Program-made: the position numbers and the translations under genes
Notes under the pieces: generated by a model
Told to the model about the DNA's origin: nothing
What the model saw: only the letters and a program-made list of their open reading frames with translations
Database searches by the model: none
Shown: in pieces, positions 41,177-49,275 of the stretch
Numbering within the stretch: position 1 is the stretch's first letter
How the letters are laid out: each line of letters starts with the position of its first letter
Assembly: GCA_002372315.1 (NCBI GenBank)
Contig: DFFU01000013.1
Span: 1 to 61,898, forward strand
DNA length: 61,898 nt
From: Alphaproteobacteria bacterium UBA3768
GTDB lineage: Bacteria; Pseudomonadota; Alphaproteobacteria; CAAHEQ01; UBA3637
Direction: 5' to 3'

Positions 41177-42478
41177 ATGACTCAAAATTATCAAAAAGGT
41201 CGTACCATTCTTGGCGTCATTTTGGCCATTGCTGTAATTGCCTTGTTGCTTTTACTGTGCCTTTATGCCTGTCGTTCTAGAGTTTCTGAAAAAGTTCAAG
41301 ACATTGAAAAAGAAATTACTCTGCGTAAAAATCTTTATTGTCCAGAAGTACCGATGGATATACCACAATATGATGCCCAAAAATATATTCAAAATGGGCC
41401 AAATGGTACAACAATTATTTTGCAAAATGAGATGGAAACCCCAAAAATTGAAGGTAAAAGTTATTTTTCAATTTTAGTGGACACACGTTCACGGGCCATT
41501 TGTAAAAAATTGGTTCAAAGCAATCCTGTAAATGCTGATTTGATCTCCATCAATGAAGATATTAATGGTCGTTGTCCTGGTATCATACGTTTTTATTTTT
41601 CATGCCCCTATGATTTGACAAAAGTTTCAGAAGTTGGTAATAATGATTTTGCACCCTATGACGATAATCAAGGCCGTTTTTCATTTGATTCATCAGCAAA
41701 AAAGCAGGCAGACAAATCAACATGTAAAGAGCCCCTTCCTTATGAAGATAAATATGGCAATTGTGTTGAATGTTTAACCGCCAGTCAATGCCATAAATCG
41801 CAAGATTGTGTTGATAATTTATGTGAAGACTGTCCCCCAAATAGTACGCGCACTGTCCGCGTTGGACAACGCATTGGAACACGTAATTGTTATTGTCAAA
41901 AAGGATTTCAGCTGAACAAGGAACAAACAGATTGTGTCCCGGACTATGATGATTGGCACATAGAGCAAAATTGTGTCGGAAATAACTGCACAACATGTCC
42001 AGAAAACGCAAATAATCATTCTGGTCAACGTATTGCAATGACAAATTGTTATTGTGATGAAGGCTTTTTACCGCGCCAAACAGGTGCAGATCAGTGGCAA
42101 TGTGCAAAGGTTGTTGTCTTATACCCAGAGCCTAGCAATCAGATTATCGTGCATGATGAAGTTTATCCAGTTTCAGAAAAAAAAGTTGAAAGCCCAAAAA
42201 GCACTGATAAGGTCATCCAACCAGAGCAAAAACCTGTGAAGCATCAGCATAGGGTTAAGAGAAATTCTAAGCCAAAACAGGTTATCTATCCACCCATTTA
42301 TGATGATCCATATTCTCCTAATAATCCACCAATCCAAAGGTATCATATGCATAATCCTACAAACTTTGAATCCTTATTTGAACCTGTTTTCATGCCTGAA
42401 CCATTTTTGTTACCTTTTCCACAAGGGGGTAATTTTGATATCAGGGCTTGGGAATCTTTAGAAATTACTATTCAATAA
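41177..42478 (+). CDS. Pilin-like, cysteine-rich single-pass protein
   Basis: A 433-residue protein whose N-terminus KGRTILGVILAIAVIALLLL resembles a class III prepilin leader and helix, but with T in place of the usual F/M and without Glu5. A cysteine-rich part (residues 185-320) has two repeats of the style CPPNSTRTVRVGQRIGTRNC and CPENANNHSGQRIAMTNC. The last 100 residues are rich in Pro and Lys. It is cotranscribed with the YfgM-like gene (12 bases apart). Function unknown; the protein may be a surface or cell-wall-linked component. Confidence 0.7.
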   Translation: MTQNYQKGRTILGVILAIAVIALLLLLCLYACRSRVSEKVQDIEKEITLRKNLYCPEVPMDIPQYDAQKYIQNGPNGTTIILQNEMETPKIEGKSYFSILVDTRSRAICKKLVQSNPVNADLISINEDINGRCPGIIRFYFSCPYDLTKVSEVGNNDFAPYDDNQGRFSFDSSAKKQADKSTCKEPLPYEDKYGNCVECLTASQCHKSQDCVDNLCEDCPPNSTRTVRVGQRIGTRNCYCQKGFQLNKEQTDCVPDYDDWHIEQNCVGNNCTTCPENANNHSGQRIAMTNCYCDEGFLPRQTGADQWQCAKVVVLYPEPSNQIIVHDEVYPVSEKKVESPKSTDKVIQPEQKPVKHQHRVKRNSKPKQVIYPPIYDDPYSPNNPPIQRYHMHNPTNFESLFEPVFMPEPFLLPFPQGGNFDIRAWESLEITIQ

Positions 42479-42490
42479 AAGGAGTTGAGA

Positions 42491-43183
42491 ATGAAGCAAA
42501 AAGATTGTAAGAAGTGCAAAGGTGAGTGTGAAAATTGTGCTGAACGTCAAGCTAAAGAATTTGAATTGGAGGTCGATGAAGAAATCCAACAAGAACGCTT
42601 GACACAATTTTGGAAAAAGTACAGTTGGTTGATTTATACAACCGTTATTTTCATTTTAGCAGCAGTGGTGGGGTTCGAATCCTATCATGCGTGGCAAACA
42701 AAGGTACGTTTAAGAGAATCTGATCTGTTTGAAAAATCAATTCTCTTGGCCAATAATGACCACATTGCAAAAGCCATTGCAGGACTAGAGGAATTAGCTA
42801 ATAATGGGAAGACAGGTTATCGCACCTTATCTCAGTTAGAATTAGCCGATATTTGGATGAAAACAAATGAAAAGGACAAAGCATTAAATATTTTAAAGGT
42901 CGCCATACAAACGACAAAGGCATCCGACCCTCTGCACCTAATAACTGTATTGGCCTATGTCAGTTATCAACTAGACACCGATCAACCAGATGAACTTTTG
43001 GCCATTTTACAACCTGCGCTAGATGATGAATACTTCCAAGGTCTTGCAACAGAGTTGGCTGTTATTTTATTAAAAAAGCAAAACAAATTAGACAAGGCAA
43101 ATAGCTTGTTTCATGATGCTTTAGCAAACAAAAACACTACACAAAATACAAAAGCACGGTTAAACACTTTAATGGGAGAATAA
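42491..43183 (+). CDS. YfgM-like tetratricopeptide membrane protein
   Basis: A 230-residue protein with a four-cysteine N-terminus CKKCKGECENC (zinc-ribbon-like), an acidic helix (ELEVDEEIQQERLTQFWKKY), one membrane helix (residues 50-70) and TPR-like repeats outside. YfgM is an ancillary subunit of the Sec translocon that helps periplasmic chaperones. The gene order yfgM-bamB-der is the classical one. I start it at the ATG at 42491 with GGAG upstream. The Cys cluster is not typical of E. coli YfgM. Confidence 0.8.
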   Translation: MKQKDCKKCKGECENCAERQAKEFELEVDEEIQQERLTQFWKKYSWLIYTTVIFILAAVVGFESYHAWQTKVRLRESDLFEKSILLANNDHIAKAIAGLEELANNGKTGYRTLSQLELADIWMKTNEKDKALNILKVAIQTTKASDPLHLITVLAYVSYQLDTDQPDELLAILQPALDDEYFQGLATELAVILLKKQNKLDKANSLFHDALANKNTTQNTKARLNTLMGE

Positions 43184-43184
43184 A

Positions 43185-44426
43185 ATGAAACACTGGGGGA
43201 TTGTTTTTTTATTATGCTTATTGGTAATGGCATGTAATACGGATAAAAAGGTTGCACCGAAAGAGGGACGTATTGGTTTACAAGAGAATATAACCATTAC
43301 ACCTAGCAATCAAAAAGTTCAATTGGGTAGTGAATCCAGTTCTTTATTGGTCAATACGCCTTTTTATAACAGTCAAAATAAAAAGCCCGCCATCAAAAAA
43401 ATTTCAACAGCAAATGATTGGCAAGTTGATAGCACCCAAAATCAAGTAAAAAATGGCCCTCTTTTGCCTGCACCAATCACTGGAAAAGAAAATGTTTATA
43501 CATTGGATTCTGAGTTTACAATTCGTGCCCATAAGCGTTCAAATGGACAGAAACTGTGGGAAAAACAACTGGCTGAAAATGAAATTGGGATTGCTTTGAT
43601 TAAAAATGGAGCGCAATTAATTGCTCTATCCCAAAGCGGAAAACTTTTTGCAACCAATACAGATGGTAAAATTTTATGGCAAAAAGATTTAAATGCTCCT
43701 TTCAGAAATACACCTGTTTTGGAAAAAGATACACTATACCTACTTTCAGCCAATAATGATTTATGGGCACTAAACATACAAAAAGGTCAAGAAAAATGGC
43801 ACTATAAAACAGATGCTCCAATTACATTTTTGCAGCAAATGGGTACACCTGCTGTATCCCAAAATATAATTGTTGTCCCCTTTTCATCAGGCTTGGTAAT
43901 AGCATTTGACAAAGTAACAGGAGCTTACCTTTGGGAAGAAGATATGAGTGGGGCAAAAAGCTTTGATCGTATTTCAAACATGGCCCAGATGATTGCAAGC
44001 CCTGTCATTGATGAAAATATTGTATATTTAGTTGGGCATGCTAATAAAACTGGCGCATTTAAGTTAAAAGATGGTCAGAAAGTGTGGACTATCCCTTATG
44101 CTGGACAGTTAACCCCCCTAATCAGTGCAAATGCAATATTTATTTTGACAAATAAGAATGAACTGCTGGCTTTAAACAAAAAAGATGGAAAACTTTTTTG
44201 GCAACAAGCAATTCCTGAAATACAGGGAAAGAAAGCGATGTATATGCTAGATAATAAAATCATCATTTTGGGAACAGAAAGATGTATTACGTTCAATGCA
44301 AAAACTGGTAAAATAGAAAACTTTTTCAAAACTAATTTTGATGGTTCTGTTCCTGTCATTGCACAAGATGGTTGGTATTATTTACGCAAAAATGGTAAAT
44401 TGATTCATAAAGGATCCATTCAATGA
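43185..44426 (+). CDS. bamB: Outer-membrane assembly lipoprotein BamB
   Basis: A 413-residue lipoprotein: LLVMAC at residues 12-17 is the lipobox with Cys17. The mature protein has PQQ-type blades (GQKLWEKQL, GKILWQKDL, GQEKWHYKT, GKLFWQQAI) of an eight-bladed propeller. It is part of the BAM complex that folds outer-membrane proteins. It directly follows the yfgM-like gene and its stop overlaps the der start by four bases (ATGA). Confidence 0.9.
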   Translation: MKHWGIVFLLCLLVMACNTDKKVAPKEGRIGLQENITITPSNQKVQLGSESSSLLVNTPFYNSQNKKPAIKKISTANDWQVDSTQNQVKNGPLLPAPITGKENVYTLDSEFTIRAHKRSNGQKLWEKQLAENEIGIALIKNGAQLIALSQSGKLFATNTDGKILWQKDLNAPFRNTPVLEKDTLYLLSANNDLWALNIQKGQEKWHYKTDAPITFLQQMGTPAVSQNIIVVPFSSGLVIAFDKVTGAYLWEEDMSGAKSFDRISNMAQMIASPVIDENIVYLVGHANKTGAFKLKDGQKVWTIPYAGQLTPLISANAIFILTNKNELLALNKKDGKLFWQQAIPEIQGKKAMYMLDNKIIILGTERCITFNAKTGKIENFFKTNFDGSVPVIAQDGWYYLRKNGKLIHKGSIQ

Positions 44427-45763
44427 AAACTGTTGCAATCGTCGGGCGCACCAATGTAGGCAAATCCACACTTTTTAATAAATTATGCCACAAACGTTTA
44501 GCTTTGGTGCATGACCGCCCCGGCGTTACGCGCGACAGAAAAGAAGCCACAGCTACACTTAAAGAGCAAACTTTCCGTTTAATTGATACGGCAGGCTTGG
44601 AAAAAACAACAGAGCTCGCTAAAGCTATGTGGGAACAAACACGCGTAGCCATCCAAGAAGCTGATGTAATTTTAATGGTATCAGATGCCCGTACAGAAAT
44701 GAATGCTTTGGATCGTGATTTGGCACGAGAATTACATAAAACACACAAACCTGTTTTATTGGTTGCTAATAAATGCGAAAGCGATAAACAACAGCAAAAT
44801 TTAGGTGATTTTTACCAATTGGGCTTGGGCGAGCCTATTTGTTTATCGGCCGAACATAAATTAGGCTTTGATGTGTTGGCGGGGAAATTATTACCCTTGA
44901 TTCAAGCCCCAGAAGAGGAAACACTGGAAAATGAACGTCCTTTAAAATTGGCCATTGTGGGACGGCCCAATGTGGGAAAATCCACACTCATCAATAAAAT
45001 GCTTGGTAAAAAGAGATTACTGACAGGGCCAGAAGCTGGTGTTACACGCGATGCGATTTCCGTTAATTGGGAATGGGAAGGCAAAAAAATTCAACTGACA
45101 GATACGGCCGGTTTGCGCAAATTTGGCAAAATATCGGATGATTTGGAAAAAATGTCCGGTGAAGATACACAAAACGCTATTGATTTTGCAGAAGTTGTCG
45201 TGTTAGTTTTGGACGTGGGACAGCCTTTGGAACGACAAGATCTATTGATTGCCAGTCGCGTGCTCAAAGAAGGACGTTGTTTGGTAATAGCTCTCAATAA
45301 ATGGGACACCGTAGAAAATCCGCAAAAAGTATGGGGACCATTGAAAGAGCGTATGTATGAATCTTTACAACAAGTCAAAGATTTAAAAGTTATTCCCGTT
45401 TCGGCTAAAACAGGCTATGGTTTAAAACAATTGATGGCCGCTGTTTTTAAAGTTTATGCCTTGTGGAACAAACGGATTCCGACACATAAACTGAATGTCT
45501 TTTTGGATATGATGAAGGAAGCGCATCCAACACCGCTGGCTAAGAACGGACGCCGCGTGCCATTGAAATATATGACTCAGGTTAGTACACGCCCGCCCAC
45601 CTTTGTGATTTTTACAACAAACCCAGATCGTTTGCCAGACAGTTATATCCGCTATCTGTCCAATGGTTTGCGCGATGAGTTTGGTATCACGGGAATTCCT
45701 GTGCGTATTCAATTACGCAAACGCGAAAATCCATATGCCGAAAAAGGTGATAAAAAAATATGA
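44423..45763 (+). CDS. der: Ribosome biogenesis GTPase Der (EngA)
   Basis: A 446-residue protein with two tandem GTPase domains: GRTNVGKST and GRPNVGKST (G1), DTAGLE and DTAGLR (G3), NKCE and NKWD (G4), then a KH-like C-terminal domain. It is required for 50S subunit assembly. All motifs are intact. It follows bamB with a four-base overlap and overlaps the GNAT gene downstream by four bases. Confidence 0.97.
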   Translation: MKTVAIVGRTNVGKSTLFNKLCHKRLALVHDRPGVTRDRKEATATLKEQTFRLIDTAGLEKTTELAKAMWEQTRVAIQEADVILMVSDARTEMNALDRDLARELHKTHKPVLLVANKCESDKQQQNLGDFYQLGLGEPICLSAEHKLGFDVLAGKLLPLIQAPEEETLENERPLKLAIVGRPNVGKSTLINKMLGKKRLLTGPEAGVTRDAISVNWEWEGKKIQLTDTAGLRKFGKISDDLEKMSGEDTQNAIDFAEVVVLVLDVGQPLERQDLLIASRVLKEGRCLVIALNKWDTVENPQKVWGPLKERMYESLQQVKDLKVIPVSAKTGYGLKQLMAAVFKVYALWNKRIPTHKLNVFLDMMKEAHPTPLAKNGRRVPLKYMTQVSTRPPTFVIFTTNPDRLPDSYIRYLSNGLRDEFGITGIPVRIQLRKRENPYAEKGDKKI

Positions 45764-46200
45764 TATCCTACAAATTGCGCCCCTATATGCAAGCTGATTT
45801 TGAATTTGTTTATCAAATAAAAAAAGAAGCCTATAAAAAATATGTTGAAGAGTTTTGGGGCACTTGGGATGAAAATAAGCAGCATGCTTTTTTTAATGAT
45901 TTTATGAACAAAGTTCAAAATTCTTTACAAATCATTGAATTTGATGGTGAGCCTATCGGCATTTACCATGGCGATATGATGGAACAAGATACCTATGAGT
46001 TGGGAAATCTTATTTTAATCCCAGAATATCAAAGAAAAGGCATCGGCAAAGATATTTTATCAAATATAATCAAAAAATATCCCAAATTAAAAATGCACTT
46101 ACAAGTGTTCAAATCCAACCCCGCCATTCATCTGTATAAACGATTGGGTTTTAAGATGGTGGATGAAACACGAACACACTATATTATGGAACGCAAATAA
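45760..46200 (+). CDS. GNAT-family N-acetyltransferase
   Basis: A 146-residue GNAT protein. LGNLILIPEYQRKGIGKDIL is the acetyl-CoA site, and NPAIHLYKRLGFKMVDE is motif B. It is translationally coupled to der (ATGA overlap). Such short GNATs may acetylate an amine or protein; substrate unknown. The gene ends three bases from the convergent S41 peptidase gene. Confidence 0.85.
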   Translation: MISYKLRPYMQADFEFVYQIKKEAYKKYVEEFWGTWDENKQHAFFNDFMNKVQNSLQIIEFDGEPIGIYHGDMMEQDTYELGNLILIPEYQRKGIGKDILSNIIKKYPKLKMHLQVFKSNPAIHLYKRLGFKMVDETRTHYIMERK

Positions 46201-46203
46201 AGA

Positions 46204-47553
46204 TTAAACCGTTTTAATTCGTTTTTGATACCACGATTTTAATTTTTTCAACCACTTTAAAAAGATACTCCCCTTTTTAGAACATTCTGAAAGTGTTTTT
46301 TGAAGTGTATTATTGTTAATTCTCTTAAGCGTTTCTTGAAGTGCATCGCGTCCAACACAATGAATATCTGGTTTATGACCCACACCTTCAATTAAACCAT
46401 TTCCAAAATCATTTAAAACATTACCCATTTGAAGCGCACCACCACATGGCAAAGCGATCTGATTCACTTCACCATACTGACAACAACCTTTCGTATTTTC
46501 CCCAACAAATTGCGTTTCTTGGTATTGTTTAAACAAAGGATAAACAAATTCGGCCGAAGAACTTGTTTCCCTATCCGTTAAAACAAATAGTTTTGCCTTT
46601 CCGTTATACGATTTAGGCGCAGTCCTTTGTTGTGTACGTGGTTTATAGTAAAATTGATGGCGAATATTTGCTTCAGGCGTTTCACGCAAATAGGATTCAT
46701 GACAATAGGAAAGTTTTTCCCCATCTTTACAACCACAAATTGTTTCAGCAATCTGTTGCAAATAATCGGGTATTCCCCCGTTGTTTCCCCGAACATCCAA
46801 AATAATGTTATCCCAATTTTGAATATTATTTTTCAATGTTTTGACAATTTCCGAAAAAGCATGTCTTTGAGATGTTTCCTGAGGTAATCCTTGTTGAACA
46901 AAGCAAGTTGAAAGCCCAATAATTCCCGTTTTCTTTCCATTGATAATCCGTTCTGCAATAACCAATGGGCCTGTTTCTAAATTAAAAACACGTGTATGGC
47001 GATCTTCTTTTCTGAATTCTTCTTGAAAGGCTAAATTTCGTCCAACACTTCCTTTTGGTTCAGGACGATATTTCAATTTTGTTTTTTGATCCACAGGCTG
47101 ATAAAGGCGAATGGAGCCATTTGGTCTTTGCTGTGTGGCAAAAACTTCCAAGTGATTATCCTTTAAAATACCCGCAATTTTATAAAGTTCTGCCAAAAGA
47201 TCATCCCTCTTTAAACGGTTCTTTTTATCCAAAAAAGATTGCTGATTATAAAGTTTTTCAATGGCCCGTTTAAACAGTTCCTTGTCTTTCTTTAAAGTAG
47301 AATTTTCATCCCATCTTTCCCAACCTGGATGCATTTGAGATATAGCCCTTGCAAAATAGGAAATATTTGTCAAAACATCCATATCCCAACTTTTTTGTAA
47401 AGCATCAGAAGAAATTTCTTTTTCAATACCTCGCATCCAAGATGTTATTTTTTCAGAAGGATACCACTTTTTTAATTGTTCGTATTGTCCACGTAAAAAA
47501 ATTTCCTTAAATTTCTTTTGAGGAAGGCTGTTGACAATTTCATCAAAATTCAT
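46204..47553 (-). CDS. S41-family peptidase, cytoplasmic type
   Basis: A 449-residue protein. LDVRGNNGGIPDYLQQ, TDRETSSSAEFVYPL (catalytic Ser in SSS) and FVGENTKGC are S41 tail-protease blocks. No PDZ domain and no signal peptide are visible, unlike the CtpA at 56395, so it is probably cytoplasmic or has a different export route. The first 180 residues are helical and unassigned. Role unknown. Confidence 0.8.
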   Translation of the reverse strand: MNFDEIVNSLPQKKFKEIFLRGQYEQLKKWYPSEKITSWMRGIEKEISSDALQKSWDMDVLTNISYFARAISQMHPGWERWDENSTLKKDKELFKRAIEKLYNQQSFLDKKNRLKRDDLLAELYKIAGILKDNHLEVFATQQRPNGSIRLYQPVDQKTKLKYRPEPKGSVGRNLAFQEEFRKEDRHTRVFNLETGPLVIAERIINGKKTGIIGLSTCFVQQGLPQETSQRHAFSEIVKTLKNNIQNWDNIILDVRGNNGGIPDYLQQIAETICGCKDGEKLSYCHESYLRETPEANIRHQFYYKPRTQQRTAPKSYNGKAKLFVLTDRETSSSAEFVYPLFKQYQETQFVGENTKGCCQYGEVNQIALPCGGALQMGNVLNDFGNGLIEGVGHKPDIHCVGRDALQETLKRINNNTLQKTLSECSKKGSIFLKWLKKLKSWYQKRIKTV

Positions 47554-47570
47554 GTACTTCCCAAAACTTT

Positions 47571-48650
47571 TTATTTCTTTGACCAGTTTTCGGTGTAATC
47601 TATACCCTGCTCTAACAGAGTTTGGGCTTTTTGCGCCAGTTCGTCATAACGTGCTGTTAATGTTTCCACATCAATTGTAGGAGCGTTTTTAGAAATTACC
47701 CTATTCACCTTCTCCAAACGTGATAAAGTTTTATCTGAGATAGGCGCACACGCTTTTAAAACATCAATATTATCAGCCAACATATTAGGATTATTTTGAT
47801 CATGGCCCGAACAATAACATACCACATCACAACCAGCCGACAAAGATTTTTGAACTTTTTCAGGAAGTGTTCCCTGCAACGCTTGCATTTCCAGTGCATC
47901 TGTAATCAACAAGCCATCAAAGCCAATTTGATTGCGAATGAGTTCAATGCCTTTGGCAGATTGGGTAATGGGTTGGTTATCCACGTAGGGCAACACAATG
48001 TGCGCTGTCATACCCATTGGGATAAAACTGGCCAACTTTTGGAATGGTAAAAAATCATGTTGAATAACCTTTTCATCCGCCGTAATAATGGGTAGACCTG
48101 TATGGGAATCCGTATTGGCAAGTCCATGACCAGGCAAATGCTTCATACAAGGACAAACCCCATTTTCCATCAATGTCTTAGCCATCAATTCAGCGCATTC
48201 TGCCACTATTTCGGGCTTATCCGAAAAACAACGTGAGGCGATTGCTCCCGTTGTATCATGGTGCAAAGTATCGGCCACTGGCGTAAAATCCATATTGATT
48301 CCTAAAACGCGTAGATCATGGGCAATCAATGTCGCATGCAAGCGAATGGCTTCACGCGCTTCATCGGGTGGTAAAAACCCCAATTTTTGTTGTGAAATAT
48401 ATTCATGCCAGTAGGGTGGACGCAAGCGTCTTACAACCCCACCTTCTTGATCTGTGGCAATTAAAAAATCATCACGTCCCACAGCCAAACGAATATCATT
48501 CGTCAGTTTTTGAACTTGATCAGGATGATCAATGTTGCGCTTAAATAAAGTAATCCCCATCGGGTTGTACTCTTGGAGTATAGATGCTTCATCAGATAAC
48601 AACTCTAATCCCTTTAAACATACAAAAGCTGGTAAAATTGGTTTCATCAT
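47571..48650 (-). CDS. nagZ: Beta-N-acetylhexosaminidase NagZ
   Basis: A 359-residue GH3 enzyme. FLIATDQEGGVVRRL, KHLPGHGLANTDSH (the histidine loop) and LITDALEMQAL (nucleophile aspartate) are conserved. It removes GlcNAc from GlcNAc-1,6-anhydroMurNAc peptides in the cytoplasm. No signal peptide is seen, as for NagZ. The gene starts within the stop of the lipoprotein gene (ATGA overlap). A membrane-anchored paralogue is at 9444, and the anhydroMurNAc kinase homologue is at 12780. Confidence 0.93.
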   Translation of the reverse strand: MMKPILPAFVCLKGLELLSDEASILQEYNPMGITLFKRNIDHPDQVQKLTNDIRLAVGRDDFLIATDQEGGVVRRLRPPYWHEYISQQKLGFLPPDEAREAIRLHATLIAHDLRVLGINMDFTPVADTLHHDTTGAIASRCFSDKPEIVAECAELMAKTLMENGVCPCMKHLPGHGLANTDSHTGLPIITADEKVIQHDFLPFQKLASFIPMGMTAHIVLPYVDNQPITQSAKGIELIRNQIGFDGLLITDALEMQALQGTLPEKVQKSLSAGCDVVCYCSGHDQNNPNMLADNIDVLKACAPISDKTLSRLEKVNRVISKNAPTIDVETLTARYDELAQKAQTLLEQGIDYTENWSKK

Positions 48651-49120
48651 TTTCCCCTTTTTTTATATTTTTGTTCCAAACGACGACGCACCCAAGGCGA
48701 GGTCTTGGCTTTTTCAAAACGTTCTGCCATCAATTTTTCGTATTCAGGATTAGGATACTCTGCTGTATCGATAACACCCTTTAAGGTTGAAAAACCATTC
48801 GAATCATCAAGAAAATAACTGAATGAACCAGCATATTTAATACAAACTGAGTTTGGCAAATGAATAATTTGACCTGGGTAATAAATTTGATGAGGTTCAC
48901 GTTTTAAGTAAACATAGTGTTTATCCTCAGGATGGTAAAATTTTGTTGGAGAGTAAGAATTTACATCCGCCCCAACATCTGTCCATCCAAAAACCAAATC
49001 ATTGGTAACACGAATCACCCGTATCACTTCAGCCCGCGCACAATGAGGATCACGGATCGTTGGCTGAGGCATACAAGCACTTAAAGCCAAAACCAGTACT
49101 AAAAAAACTATTTTTTTCAT
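48647..49120 (-). CDS. Lipoprotein of unknown function
   Basis: A 157-residue protein with a lipobox: MKKIVFLVLVLALSAC, with Cys16. The mature part is basic at the end and has ARAEVIRVIRVTNDLVFGW and KLMAERFEKAKTSPWVRRR. I start it at the ATG at 49120. It is followed by nagZ with overlapping stop and start. No family is recognised; as a lipoprotein it sits in the outer or inner membrane, facing the periplasm. Confidence 0.75.
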   Translation of the reverse strand: MKKIVFLVLVLALSACMPQPTIRDPHCARAEVIRVIRVTNDLVFGWTDVGADVNSYSPTKFYHPEDKHYVYLKREPHQIYYPGQIIHLPNSVCIKYAGSFSYFLDDSNGFSTLKGVIDTAEYPNPEYEKLMAERFEKAKTSPWVRRRLEQKYKKRGK

Positions 49121-49202
49121 GCGACCCCTTTCAGTGAAAACCATTTATTGTGCACTTTACACAATTTTTTTTAAAAAAACAAGTAAAAGTTCATTTTTTA
49201 TC

Positions 49203-49231
49203 TTGCATAATCAAAAAAAAGCTGTTAGGAT
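49203..49231 (+). promoter_or_regulatory. Promoter of the long pilin-like gene
   Basis: TTGCAT, 17 bases, TAGGAT, 44 bases before the ATG at 49276. Confidence 0.55.
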
Positions 49232-49275
49232 GATAAAAGAATAAGGGAGAAGCTACATAAAGGAGTCAGAAAGTA

